Both the position numbers and the translations under genes were made by a program. The notes beneath the pieces are model-generated. The model was not told where the DNA came from, did not search any database, and saw nothing but the letters and a program-made list of their open reading frames with translations. From Planctomycetaceae bacterium (lineage in GTDB: Bacteria; Planctomycetota; Planctomycetia; Pirellulales; Pirellulaceae), in the NCBI GenBank assembly GCA_020638975.1, contig JACKHN010000006.1:248001-312000 (forward strand): a stretch of 64,000 nt of DNA. Reading direction: 5' to 3'. Below are positions 24,602 through 33,258 of this stretch, one piece after another. Each line of letters opens with the position of its first letter. Position 1 is the stretch's first letter.

Positions 24602-25486
24602 TTGTTGCTTAGCATGACCGGCCAAGGGTCGGCCCATGTCACCGAAGAAGGCGTCTCGGTCGCCGCTGAAGTTCGTACGGTCAACAGCCGCTACTTCAAG
24701 CTGGCGCTGCGCACGAGCGAAGGCTACGGCCCGCTGGAGCCGAAGATCGAAGAAGTGGTCCGGCGCTATGTTCGACGCGGCACTGTGCAGCTCGATCTGC
24801 GAGTCGAACGCCAAGCCGCTGCCGATGATTTCCGATTGAACGAGACGGCGCTGGCCAGCTATCAACGTCAACTGACTGAGGTCGCCCGGAAACTGAAGCT
24901 TGATTCGCAAGTTACGCTTGAGTCCTTGCTGGCGTTGCCCGGCGTGGTAGACGAGCGTGTATCGCGTAACGTCGACACCGATGCCGAGTGGCCAGTCGTC
25001 GAGCGAACGTTGGTTCAGGCGCTCGAAGGTCTAACGAAGATGCGGACGGAGGAAGGCACTGCGATGGCGACCGACATGGCGGCCCAGTGCCAGTCGATCG
25101 GCCAGGCGCTGGATTCGGTGGCCCAGCGAGCACCGCTGGTCACTGAAGGCTATCGCGATCGATTGACGGAGCGGATGAACAAGCTTCTGGCCGAATTTGA
25201 GGTGCGTGTCGAAGCTTCCGACGTGATTCGCGAAGTTGGATTGTTCTCCGAACGAAGTGATATCTCAGAAGAAGTAGTCCGCTTGCGACATCATCTTGAG
25301 CAATTTGATGCGATCATGGGATTGGACGAAAGCAGCGGTCGAAAGCTCGAATTCATTACACAAGAGATGTTTCGCGAGTCGAATACGATAGGCTCCAAGG
25401 CAAACGATGGTGAGATTGGGCGCCACGTCATCGACATCAAGGCCGCAATCGAACGCATTCGAGAAATGATTCAGAACGTCGAGTAG
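24602..25486 (+). CDS. yicC: YicC family endoribonuclease/stress protein
   Basis: 294 residues starting at TTG 24602, with GAAAGGA 7 nt upstream; the next TTG (24605) is an alternative. N-terminal signature LSMTGQGSA (family: SMTGfG), VNSRYFKLALR, and the C-terminal DUF1732 region GRKLEFITQEMFRESNTIGSKAND. YicC proteins affect RNA turnover and stationary-phase fitness. The gene abuts gmk with no gap, as in many bacteria, which supports the assignment. Confidence 0.92.
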   Translation: MLLSMTGQGSAHVTEEGVSVAAEVRTVNSRYFKLALRTSEGYGPLEPKIEEVVRRYVRRGTVQLDLRVERQAAADDFRLNETALASYQRQLTEVARKLKLDSQVTLESLLALPGVVDERVSRNVDTDAEWPVVERTLVQALEGLTKMRTEEGTAMATDMAAQCQSIGQALDSVAQRAPLVTEGYRDRLTERMNKLLAEFEVRVEASDVIREVGLFSERSDISEEVVRLRHHLEQFDAIMGLDESSGRKLEFITQEMFRESNTIGSKANDGEIGRHVIDIKAAIERIREMIQNVE

Positions 25487-26068
25487 ATGGGTACAGCGGA
25501 GTTGAAGCCTGGCAAGTTGGTGATTATCTCGGGACCGTCGGGAGCTGGAAAGTCGACGGTGCTGAAGCGAGTGCTGGCGGAATGTTCGCGACCGCTGGAA
25601 TTGAGTGTTTCGGCGACGACCCGGCGGCCTCGTCCTGGCGAAACGGATGGTGTCGAATATCACTTCCTCTCGAAAGACGACTTTGCCCGCCGACGCGAGA
25701 ATGACGAGTTTCTGGAGTGGAAAGAGGTCTTTGGCCGTGGGGACTACTACGGAACGCTGCAAAAAACAGTGGCCGCTGGCCTTGCGGCAGGAAAATGGGT
25801 AGTTTTAGAGATCGATGTCGAAGGAGCCATGATGGTTCTGGACAGCCATCCTGAAGCAATCACGATCTTCCTACACCCTGGCAGCGACGAGGAATTGGAA
25901 CGACGACTGCGGGACCGTGGAACCGAAACGGAAGATTCGATTAGGCGGCGATTGGAAGTTGCCCGTCGCGAGATGGCCTGCCTTAAGAAATATAAACACG
26001 AAGTCGTCAACGACACCGTTGACCAAGCTGTCGAAGATATCTGTCAAATCCTGGCAAGCGGAGAATGA
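25487..26068 (+). CDS. gmk: Guanylate kinase
   Basis: 193 residues; ATG directly follows the yicC stop. P-loop GPSGAGKST at residues 16-24, GMP-binding segment SVSATTRRPRPGETDGVEYHFL (shown in two parts: SVSATTRRPRPGE, DGVEYHFL), EWKEVFG.YYGT and EIDVEGA. It converts GMP and ATP into GDP and ADP. The stop codon is followed one base later by the rpoZ-like start, so yicC, gmk and rpoZ form a tight operon. Confidence 0.96.
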   Translation: MGTAELKPGKLVIISGPSGAGKSTVLKRVLAECSRPLELSVSATTRRPRPGETDGVEYHFLSKDDFARRRENDEFLEWKEVFGRGDYYGTLQKTVAAGLAAGKWVVLEIDVEGAMMVLDSHPEAITIFLHPGSDEELERRLRDRGTETEDSIRRRLEVARREMACLKKYKHEVVNDTVDQAVEDICQILASGE

Positions 26069-26069
26069 G

Positions 26070-26336
26070 ATGTTTGAAGAGTTGAAAGAGGAAGGGATCG
26101 TGAACAAAGTTGGCGGTCGTTTTAAGTTGTCGACGCTGATCCAAAAACGGTTGGTCCAACTGAACGCAGGCAGCCGCCCATTAGTTATCTCCGACAACAG
26201 CATGGACAAGATGGCGATCGTCCTGCAGGAAGTGCTACAAGACAAAATCTTCCTCGATTCGTCCAACGAAGTGAAAATCACCGGCGACCTCCAAGAAGGT
26301 AGTGCTGGGCCAGACATCAATCCGTTGCCCGTCTAA
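26070..26336 (+). CDS. rpoZ: RNA polymerase omega subunit-like protein
   Basis: 88 residues from the ATG at 26070, one base after the gmk stop. Motifs NKVGGRFKLSTLIQKRLVQL and MAIVLQEVLQDKI match the omega family pattern (VGxRFxLxxLxxKRxxxL ... ExxxxKI). It would help assembly and stability of RNA polymerase. Its placement after gmk is the normal location of rpoZ. The similarity is weaker than in proteobacteria, so the symbol is slightly tentative. Confidence 0.85.
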   Translation: MFEELKEEGIVNKVGGRFKLSTLIQKRLVQLNAGSRPLVISDNSMDKMAIVLQEVLQDKIFLDSSNEVKITGDLQEGSAGPDINPLPV

Positions 26337-26376
26337 GTGAGGCCGGTCCTGACGGGACCGGTCTGATTGGACCCCT

Positions 26377-26916
26377 ATGACCGGTCGCGAAATCCTTATC
26401 GGTGTTTCGGGCGGTATCGCCTCGTACAAAACCGCTGTGCTGGTCAGTCAACTCGTGCAGACTGGTCACGGTGTATCGGTCGTGATGACGATGGCCGCTC
26501 AGCAGTTCGTCGGGCCAGCGACTTTCGCCGCCTTGACGGGGCGTCAAGTCGCGACACAGATTTTCGATGATGCATCTCATCCGTTGGGAGCTCACATCAC
26601 TTTGTCTGAACGAGCGGAGCTGTTCTGCATCGCCCCAGCCACCGCGAACTTCATGGCCAAGGCCGCACATGGACTTGCCGACGATCTTCTCTCCACACTT
26701 TATTTGGCCTTTCCAGGCAAGACGCTGATTGCTCCCGCCATGAATTGCGAGATGTGGGAGAAGCCCGCAGTACAACGCAATTTGAAGCAATTGCGAGACG
26801 ATGGTGTTGGGGTCGTTGATCCGGAAGAAGGTTGGTTGAGTTGTCGCAAGAAAGGAATCGGGCGAATGGCCGCTCCGGAGTCGATCTTAGCCGCGATCGA
26901 GAAGGCGTTGTCCTAA
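26377..26916 (+). CDS. coaC: Phosphopantothenoylcysteine decarboxylase (separate CoaC)
   Basis: 179 residues. Flavoprotein features are intact: GVSGGIASYKT at the N-terminus, catalytic His73 in GAHITLS, the PATAN motif in IAPATANFMAK, PAMNCEMW and the substrate-flap Cys156 in WLSCRKKGIGRM. It decarboxylates 4'-phosphopantothenoylcysteine to phosphopantetheine in CoA synthesis. In most bacteria this domain is fused to CoaB; here the ligase is a separate gene 31 bases downstream. Confidence 0.94.
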   Translation: MTGREILIGVSGGIASYKTAVLVSQLVQTGHGVSVVMTMAAQQFVGPATFAALTGRQVATQIFDDASHPLGAHITLSERAELFCIAPATANFMAKAAHGLADDLLSTLYLAFPGKTLIAPAMNCEMWEKPAVQRNLKQLRDDGVGVVDPEEGWLSCRKKGIGRMAAPESILAAIEKALS

Positions 26917-26947
26917 ACGCTCAATTCGTCCCACGAAATTGGTCTAA

Positions 26948-27580
26948 ATGGCGAGAATCCTCATCACCTCCGGCCCAACGCGTCAGTATCTCGATCCCGT
27001 GCGCTACTTGACAAATGGCTCCAGCGGCAGGATGGGGAAAGCCTTGGCCGAAGCAGCACTCAGGTTGGGACACGAAGTTGTGATCATCAGCGGTCCCGTG
27101 GTGGTCGACTATCCCGCGGAAGCCGAAGTCGCTCCAATCATCTCGACGGAAGAACTGCTTGCCGAAGCTCAGCGATTGTTTCCTGCGTGCGACGGCGTGA
27201 TCGCAGCGGCCGCGCCTTGCGACTATCGTCCGCATCGCGTTGAATCGCAGAAGATTGCCAAGACCGGCGAGCCCATTACGCTGCACTTGATCGAAACTCC
27301 GGACGTGATCGCCACGCTCGGGCGGACGCGGCGAGCCGATCAATGGATGGTCGGGTTTGCCTTGGAAACCGAGGACCAACGCTTCCGCGCCCTAACGAAG
27401 CTTGAACGCAAGAGCTGCGACTTCATGGTCCTCAATGGCCCCGAGGCAATGGACGCGGCGGAGAACGCGGTCGAGATCATTGCACCGAGCGGCAACGTCG
27501 TTGAAGCGTTTCAGGGTAGCAAGAGCGAAGTGGCGACTGGCATCTTGCGATTGATCCAGGAGCGACTCGTAGATCGCTAG
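26948..27580 (+). CDS. coaB: Phosphopantothenate-cysteine ligase (separate CoaB)
   Basis: 210 residues. The N-terminal nucleotide-binding signature ILITSGPTRQYLDPVRYLTN, then GSSGRMGKALAE, is the CoaB hallmark. PCDYRPHRVESQKIAK gives the conserved Lys-rich substrate loop, and VGFALETED follows. It joins cysteine to 4'-phosphopantothenate using CTP. The TAG stop codon is part of the terminal inverted repeat of intergenic repeat A2. Confidence 0.93.
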   Translation: MARILITSGPTRQYLDPVRYLTNGSSGRMGKALAEAALRLGHEVVIISGPVVVDYPAEAEVAPIISTEELLAEAQRLFPACDGVIAAAAPCDYRPHRVESQKIAKTGEPITLHLIETPDVIATLGRTRRADQWMVGFALETEDQRFRALTKLERKSCDFMVLNGPEAMDAAENAVEIIAPSGNVVEAFQGSKSEVATGILRLIQERLVDR

Positions 27581-27855
27581 TGCTTTGTGACTGCTAAGAA
27601 TTAGCGTTGTGGACCAGGGCCTTTCAGTTTTTCAAACGGAGAGGTTTGTACGACGGGCCTCCGAAACCGTCGATGTATTTAAGTCGTTGTTCGACGGGCT
27701 CGGAGGCCCGTCGGTACATCTTGTGCAACTTCAACCAATGAAAAGCCCTGGGTTGTAGACACTAGCCGTTTGGGAGTTAGCCCCGATTGTTACGAGGGAA
27801 CCGTTGTCGACGCCAAAACGGCTAATCCTAGGATCAAGGTGAAGAGCAGCACTAG
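27578..27855. repeat. Palindromic repeat family A, copy A2 (interrupted by element B2)
   Basis: The outer parts (27578-27613 and 27752-27855) align with repeat A1 at 467-598. The ends are inverted (CTAGTGCT at 27577-27584 and AGCACTAG at 27848-27855), and those ends supply the stop codons of both convergent neighbours: TAG of coaB (27578-27580) and TAG of the radical SAM gene (reverse complement of 27852-27854). The internal hairpin arms GCCGTTTGGGAGTTAGCC and a CGACGCCAAAACGGCTA-type arm are less perfect than in A1. Confidence 0.85.
27614..27751. mobile_element. MITE-like element B2 inserted in repeat A2
   Basis: 138 bp with inverted ends CCAGGGC (27614-27620) and GCCCTGG (27745-27751), extended imperfectly through CTTTTCA-type sequence. 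An internal long stem has arms 27649-27672 and 27692-27716. It is flanked by an 8-bp direct repeat, gttgtgga (27606-27613) and gttgtaga (27752-27759), one mismatch. Repeat A1 has the empty site at 495-502. It encodes no protein, so it would need a transposase in trans. Confidence 0.85.
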
Positions 27856-28838
27856 CCGTTGACGGCAAGTTTCCCTTGCCAGCTGTCGCGTCGCTCGAGT
27901 TCCTCGTCGAGAGCGTTTCTGACTGCCGGCTTGTCCAGACACCAGGCTGGGCCAACGAAGTAGTCGGGCGGTGCGTCGCCACTGATGCGTTCGACAATTG
28001 TCGAGGCCGGCAAGATTTCTAATGCATCGACCAGCACGCGAATGTAGTCATCACGGCTAATCAGCTCAACCTCGCCGTTGGTGACAAGTTCTGCCAGTGG
28101 TGTGCGTTTGACCGCATACAGATTATGCAGCTTCACCGCGTCGACGCCGACGCGACACAGTTCGCGGATCGTCGCCAGCATGTCCTCGTGGGATTCTCCT
28201 GGGAATCCGAAGATGACATGAGCACAGATCTCGAAACCGCGTCCTTTGCTCCGCTGGACAGCGTCGAGAAACGAATCGTGATGATGTCCGCGATTCATCC
28301 AGTCGAGCGTGCGGTCATGCATCGTTTGCATGCCGTATTCAACCGTTAAGTAAGTCTGCTGGGCAGTCTCTTCCAACAGGTCGAGGACGTCGTCCGGGAC
28401 GCAGTCGGATCGCGTTCCAATCGCCATCCCCACAACTTTGGGATGCGACAAAGCGGCATCGTAAATTGGCTTCAATCGCTCGACAGGTGCGTACGTGTTC
28501 GTGGCCGGTTGAAAGTAGGCCGTGAAATGATCGCAGGCGTAGCGACGCTTCAGCCGCGAGATGCCATCATCGATTTGATCCAGGATATTCTGCCGTCGCA
28601 CGCGGCGGCTGGGACTGAAGCTGCGATTGTCGCAAAAATTGCAACCGCCCGTCGTGATCGTGCCATCGACATTCGGACAGGTGAACCCCGCGTCGATGCT
28701 GACGCGCTGCACTCGATGCCCGTACTTCTGGCGAAGATGAAAGTTATAGGAATAATAACGTAGACCTGCGGCTCGCCAGTCGTAGACAACCGACTCTTCG
28801 CTCGAATAGCCGCACGTTGACTCCACGAATTCCCTCAT
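27852..28838 (-). CDS. Radical SAM protein, TIGR01212/YhcC-like
   Basis: 328 residues. The cluster motif is C54-x11-C66-x2-C69 within FTCPNVDGTITTGGCNFC, the wide spacing typical of the TIGR01212 radical SAM family, next to RVSIDAGF and NRSFSP. Further family motifs are YFQPATNTYAP, TRSDCVPDD, VEYGMQTMHD and HVIFGFPGESHEDM. It probably uses a [4Fe-4S] cluster and S-adenosylmethionine; E. coli YhcC, a relative, has no settled function. The stop codon lies in the terminal repeat of A2. Confidence 0.9.
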   Translation of the reverse strand: MREFVESTCGYSSEESVVYDWRAAGLRYYSYNFHLRQKYGHRVQRVSIDAGFTCPNVDGTITTGGCNFCDNRSFSPSRRVRRQNILDQIDDGISRLKRRYACDHFTAYFQPATNTYAPVERLKPIYDAALSHPKVVGMAIGTRSDCVPDDVLDLLEETAQQTYLTVEYGMQTMHDRTLDWMNRGHHHDSFLDAVQRSKGRGFEICAHVIFGFPGESHEDMLATIRELCRVGVDAVKLHNLYAVKRTPLAELVTNGEVELISRDDYIRVLVDALEILPASTIVERISGDAPPDYFVGPAWCLDKPAVRNALDEELERRDSWQGKLAVNG

Positions 28839-28927
28839 TTAGATTCTAAGCTGCTGACACAACGACAGTAATGACGCATCTTATGCAAGGTGCCAGAACC
28901 TCACAAGCTCCGCTCAGGTGCCTCCCG

Positions 28928-29452
28928 ATGTCGAAAGTAGAACAATACGGCGAGTTGATCCCCAAAGGCGGCGGTGATCCGATTCCGCTGTTGAAGAAGA
29001 ATCTGTTGATCGGTCGTCGTGAGAGTTGCGACATCGTATTGCGGTTTGGCAACATTTCGGCGAATCACTGTGAGATGACACTTGAAAGTGGCTATTGGTT
29101 TGTCAAGGACTTGAACAGCCAAAACGGCACGCGAGTTAATGGCTATCGAGTTACGAAACGCCGCCTTGACCCGAACGACGTGCTCTCCGTCGCGAAATTT
29201 CAGTACGAGATCAAATACGTGCCTGCCGATCTGGGCGCGGTCGGTCCACCGCCGGATGGTGGCGACCTGGAAGATATCCTTGGCTCGTCATTGATGGACA
29301 GTGCGGGACTTAATCGGAAAAGCCGACAGGCGGCCGATGGTCGCATTGGACGAAACCGCCCTGCGGCACGCCCACCTGTTGCAAGAACTGAGGGTGCATC
29401 CGCCCCCGAAGGGACCTCGTCGGACGACACAGGCGATTCAACTGACGAGTAA
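28928..29452 (+). CDS. FHA domain protein
   Basis: 174 residues from the ATG at 28928 with AGGTG upstream; longer in-frame starts lack a ribosome binding site. The FHA domain spans about residues 15-100: LIGRRESCDIVL, ISANHCEM (Ser/His phosphothreonine contacts) and LNSQNGTRVNG. The C-terminal third is basic then acidic and disordered. FHA domains bind phosphothreonine, so it may be a partner of Ser/Thr kinases such as the one at 61746-62909. Divergent from the radical SAM gene. Confidence 0.9.
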   Translation: MSKVEQYGELIPKGGGDPIPLLKKNLLIGRRESCDIVLRFGNISANHCEMTLESGYWFVKDLNSQNGTRVNGYRVTKRRLDPNDVLSVAKFQYEIKYVPADLGAVGPPPDGGDLEDILGSSLMDSAGLNRKSRQAADGRIGRNRPAARPPVARTEGASAPEGTSSDDTGDSTDE

Positions 29453-29510
29453 GTAACAACACCTACGGAAAAATTATCCTTTAGGAGGCGACGGCGAGTC
29501 GCAACGCAAG

Positions 29511-29816
29511 ATGCTTGGACACATGGTCTATTTCACGTTGAAGGACAGTTCGGACGAAGCCATTCAACGATTGCTCGCTTCCGCTAAAGAGCATTTAACC
29601 GGACACCCTGGGACGGCCTTCTTCGGAGTTGGCACGCGCACTCCCGATCTTCTTCGCGAAGTCAACGACAAGGAGTTTCACGTCGCGCTGCAAGTTGTCT
29701 TCGAGAGCCGACAGGCCCAAGACGCCTATCAAGTCCACGAGCGGCATGAAAAATTCATCGCCACGAATCGCGACAACTGGGCAAAGGTGCGAGTCTTCGA
29801 CGCCGATTTATTCTGA
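29511..29816 (+). CDS. Dabb (stress-response A/B barrel) domain protein
   Basis: 101 residues; TTAGGAGG ribosome binding site about 25 nt upstream region with GAGTCGCAACGCAAG between. The start LGHMVYFTLKD and the alternating strand/helix pattern (FFGVGTRTPDL, FHVALQVVFESRQAQDAYQVHERH) match the dimeric alpha+beta barrel Dabb family. Function in this organism unknown; related proteins are small stress-induced or cyclase-like enzymes. Confidence 0.82.
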   Translation: MLGHMVYFTLKDSSDEAIQRLLASAKEHLTGHPGTAFFGVGTRTPDLLREVNDKEFHVALQVVFESRQAQDAYQVHERHEKFIATNRDNWAKVRVFDADLF

Positions 29817-29823
29817 TTCAAAC

Positions 29824-30477
29824 TCAGGCGATGACATACGTAAAGATTGCGTAGTAGTGGCATGCGCTCGCAGCAATCACGAGGATGTGCCAAATCGCGT
29901 GGAAGTAGGCGACACGATGATCGAGCGCCAGAAAGATGGTGCCCACGGTGTAGCTAATGCCTCCGTACGCCATCCATTTCACCACGTCAAACGGCACACG
30001 TCCAATGAACGCCATCGCGGGAAACCAGCCGAGCGCGATATAACTCCAACTGGCGAACTTGTTGATTCGGTGATTCGCAACGACCTTCGACCAGAATCCG
30101 AATCCCGCCGCCAACCACAACACCGCCGCGATCACTGCGGCTTCTAGCGGTGGAAGGAAGGCAGCAACAAACGGGGTATAGGTCCCAACGATCAACAAAT
30201 AAATCGTGCCTTGGTCCCACGCTCGCAAACGGTTCTTCTCGGTGATTGAATGAACCGCGTGTGACAACGTCGAGAATCCGTAAACCGCGACGAGTGACGC
30301 GAGATACGCCACGACCGCTACCTGGACCTTAAGACTGGAAGCGTGCGTGGCTGGGATCATAAACGCCGCACCGACAAGACTTAGCAATATCCCCATACCA
30401 TGCGTAACAGTGTTCGCGAATTCATCGGCACGGGAACGCTCGGGCAACGCGTCGTAGATGGTTGAATCAGTCGCCAT
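29824..30477 (-). CDS. Hemolysin III/AdipoR-family membrane protein
   Basis: 217 residues from the ATG at 30477; the frame extends to 30549, but the family N-terminus matches the shorter form. Seven hydrophobic segments; the first family motif is DEFANTVTHGMG and the last is FHAIWHILVIAASACHYY, which carry the Glu/His residues expected to bind zinc. The middle motif is GFSTLSHAVHS. Members resemble YqfA/HlyIII and the PAQR receptors; the bacterial role is mostly membrane homeostasis. Convergent with the Dabb gene (7 bases apart). Confidence 0.9.
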   Translation of the reverse strand: MATDSTIYDALPERSRADEFANTVTHGMGILLSLVGAAFMIPATHASSLKVQVAVVAYLASLVAVYGFSTLSHAVHSITEKNRLRAWDQGTIYLLIVGTYTPFVAAFLPPLEAAVIAAVLWLAAGFGFWSKVVANHRINKFASWSYIALGWFPAMAFIGRVPFDVVKWMAYGGISYTVGTIFLALDHRVAYFHAIWHILVIAASACHYYAIFTYVIA

Positions 30478-30728
30478 AGTGTCGCTACTCCATGCTTTCG
30501 CTGATTCGCCTTGAGGTCGATCCAGTGCTTTCACGATATTGTCGTACACTCACCCACCGAAATATTAGCGAATTCCCGAGAAACTGTCTGGCCCAATTGC
30601 AGGCATCACTACGACAGCTTGAGGCAAGATTCTGCCGTATCAGTTTGCGAGCGGGTCGATTTTCAGATTACATTGGCGACCGTAGAAAAACTGCTCTCAA
30701 GCGAAGACCTCTCAATCTGGAGCCCGCT

Positions 30729-32300
30729 ATGTATCGTCGCCGCGTTTGTCTTTTCCTAGTCGCCTTGGCGATCACGCTCAGTTTCGTAGGCACACGCTCG
30801 GGACTCGGCGAAGAAAAGTCGGAGCGACCAAATATCCTGTTTATCTACACTGACGACCATTCACATCGCACAGTCAGTTGTTATCCAGAAGCCTACGAAT
30901 GGGTTCAGACGCCCAATATCGACAACCTCGCCAAACGCGGCGTCCGCTTCACACATGCCTACATCGGCACGTGGTGCATGCCGTCGCGTGCCACGCTGTT
31001 GACAGGCCATCATAGCTACGGCGTCGAGTCGATGCGGATGGAAGGCGAGTATCCGGGCAGCGAGTATGATCCCGCGAGGTGTCCGTTCTGGCCGAGCGTG
31101 TTTCGTAAGAACGGCTACTGCACGGCCCAGATCGGCAAGTGGCACACGGGAACCGACACTGGGTTCGGGCGTGACTGGGACTATCAAGTTGTCTGGAATC
31201 GGCCTCGTCACGTTAAAAACTCGGGAGCGTACTACTATGATCAGATGATCGAGACCAATGGCGGCGAAGCGAAACTGGTCGAAGGTTATAGCACGGACAA
31301 CTACACCAACTGGGCCAGCGACTTCATCCGCGGTGAGCATCGCGATGCCGAGAAGCCTTGGTATCTGTGGGTCTGCTACGGAGCCGTCCATGGCCCATTC
31401 ACTCCGGCCGACCGCCACATCACCGCTTATCCAGACATCACCGTCCCCACACCTGCGGATATCTACCCGCCCCGACCAGGAAAACCTGAATGGGCACAGA
31501 AGATCGAGTACTGGGTTAAAGGTGACAACGGCGAGCCCGTGATGAAAGGCGGAGCGTTTGGCGGTAAGACGGTGGCAGGCGCGAAAGGTGTCCACGGAAA
31601 TACACTGACCGATTGGGTCAGGCAGTACCACCAAGGCGTGTTGGCGATTGATGAAGGCGTTGGCAAATTGATGGCCACGCTGAAAGAGACCGGCCAACTC
31701 GACAACACGCTTGTCGTCTTTACTTCAGACCAGGGCTTTGGTTGGGGCCAGCACGGCTTCTGCACGAAACTAGCTCCCTACGACGCGACGATCCGCTCGC
31801 CGATGATCGTGAGTATGCCTAGCAAACTGCCGGTAAACGCGGTGTGCGAGTCGCCGGTTGGTGGCGTTGATATCGTTCCCACCTTCTTCAACTTCGCAGG
31901 ATTGGAACTACCTTGGAAAATGCACGGCCACGATTTAACACCGTTGCTCAAGGATCCTACACGCGTGCGGGAAGAGCCTGTGTTAACAACGCTTACGGGA
32001 CGGTCGTATGGATCGGACACTGACACCGTACCGACGGATCCGGAAGTGCTGGAACTCAACGGCGTGCCGTGGTGGGTTTCGTTGGTCAGCGGTCGCCTGA
32101 AGTACATTCGAGCGTTGAAAGAAGGACAAATCGAAGAACTTTACGACTTGGCGAACGACCCCGAAGAGCTCACGAACCTCGCGCTCGATCGCGATTATGT
32201 CGATAAGCTCGCCGAGTTGCGGGCGGCGACCATCGCTGAGCTCCGCCGCACAGATGCGATAATGGTCGACAGCTTGCCGCCCGTCAAAATGGCGTTCTGA
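30729..32300 (+). CDS. Exported sulfatase (formylglycine type)
   Basis: 523 residues. I use the ATG at 30729 because it gives a signal peptide (RRRVCLFLVALAITLSFVGT); the frame is open from 30492 but without a signal. Family motifs: RPNILFIYTDDHSH with the metal-binding Asp pair, the sulfatase signature CMPSRATLLTG in which Cys is converted to formylglycine, GKWHTG, and FTSDQGFGWGQHG with further metal ligands. It would hydrolyse sulfate esters, probably on marine polysaccharides, in the periplasm. The formylglycine-generating enzyme is not in the window. It faces a DUF1080 gene, a frequent pairing in planctomycetes. Confidence 0.94.
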   Translation: MYRRRVCLFLVALAITLSFVGTRSGLGEEKSERPNILFIYTDDHSHRTVSCYPEAYEWVQTPNIDNLAKRGVRFTHAYIGTWCMPSRATLLTGHHSYGVESMRMEGEYPGSEYDPARCPFWPSVFRKNGYCTAQIGKWHTGTDTGFGRDWDYQVVWNRPRHVKNSGAYYYDQMIETNGGEAKLVEGYSTDNYTNWASDFIRGEHRDAEKPWYLWVCYGAVHGPFTPADRHITAYPDITVPTPADIYPPRPGKPEWAQKIEYWVKGDNGEPVMKGGAFGGKTVAGAKGVHGNTLTDWVRQYHQGVLAIDEGVGKLMATLKETGQLDNTLVVFTSDQGFGWGQHGFCTKLAPYDATIRSPMIVSMPSKLPVNAVCESPVGGVDIVPTFFNFAGLELPWKMHGHDLTPLLKDPTRVREEPVLTTLTGRSYGSDTDTVPTDPEVLELNGVPWWVSLVSGRLKYIRALKEGQIEELYDLANDPEELTNLALDRDYVDKLAELRAATIAELRRTDAIMVDSLPPVKMAF

Positions 32301-32327
32301 TGCGAGATAGAGGCAGTTCCAACCCGA

Positions 32328-33092
32328 TCATTTCTTGCGACGCTCGATGATCCCTTTCAGCTTCGCCTGTTCGGCCTTTTGCGTTTCCGGCGAAATTTCT
32401 TGGGGTGTGACAGGAGTGGTATCGATCTCGTCATTGGCACTAAGCTCGCGCAGTTTGATGCTTCGATACCAAACCGGATCGCCATGGTCTTGCAGGCTCA
32501 AATTCGCGCCGCGTGCTGCGAGATCGCCGCCGCGAAGTCGTAAGAGCTCGACGTTATCCTTCCATTTCGGATCCGCGTAATCGAGGTGCACCACCTTCTC
32601 GCCGTTCAACCAATGCTGGACGACCGTTCCTTTGCAAACAATCCGGCCTTCGTTCCACTCACCGACGGGCTTCGTCGCATCATGGGAAGGAGCAAGACAG
32701 AAGTAAATCGAAGCTGCGCTCGTGCGAGGGTTCTTCCCATCCGCGTGAACGGCATTGTCCAGAATTTGATACTCGTATTGTCCCGGTCGATAGTAAACCC
32801 CGCTGTTGCTACCCTTGGCGACCTTCCACTCAAACCTTAGTTCAAAGTCGTCGGGCACTTTCTTCGCCGCATAAACCAGACTTCCGCCCTTCCCTTCCCG
32901 TGTCAGAACTCCCTCTTCGATCTTCCAATTCCCGGCGTGCTTCCATCCATCAAACGAGGTGCCGTCGAACAGCAACTCGAACCCAGCGTTGTCCTCGTCC
33001 GCCGATAGCGAGTTCGGCGATTCAGCGAACGACTGCGAAACGATCGTGGCAAGGAATAGACCAGGAAGCAAGGATGTGACGAGTGATTTCAT
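32328..33092 (-). CDS. Exported DUF1080 (3-keto-disaccharide hydrolase-like) protein
   Basis: 254 residues with a signal peptide (LVTSLLPGLFLATIVSQSFA). DUF1080 features: GFELLFDGTSFDGWKHAG, DDFELRFEWKV, NSGVYYRPGQYEYQILDN and GEWNEGRIVCKG. The fold is a concanavalin-type beta-sandwich. Some members cleave 3-keto-glycosides; most are uncharacterised. The C-terminus is a polar helix (EISPETQKAEQAKLKGIIER). It is convergent with the sulfatase and divergent from the PHP protein. Confidence 0.9.
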   Translation of the reverse strand: MKSLVTSLLPGLFLATIVSQSFAESPNSLSADEDNAGFELLFDGTSFDGWKHAGNWKIEEGVLTREGKGGSLVYAAKKVPDDFELRFEWKVAKGSNSGVYYRPGQYEYQILDNAVHADGKNPRTSAASIYFCLAPSHDATKPVGEWNEGRIVCKGTVVQHWLNGEKVVHLDYADPKWKDNVELLRLRGGDLAARGANLSLQDHGDPVWYRSIKLRELSANDEIDTTPVTPQEISPETQKAEQAKLKGIIERRKK

Positions 33093-33258
33093 GTTGATCT
33101 CCGGTACAGTTCCATGATTGCTAATGCGCGTGGCGTTCTCCGTTTTAACTTACGGCCTCGCCGCCTTGAAGCGCTGTCGGTCGCATTTCGGTCACTTTCG
33201 TCGTTACAATGGCAACTTCCGTAGGACGGCCCTCGTTGGTGACTTTGGAGAATGTGAA

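Noticed and set aside
30861..31697. 278-codon minus-strand frame opposite the sulfatase
   Set aside because: Overlaps the conserved core of a clear sulfatase; no start signals or motifs.
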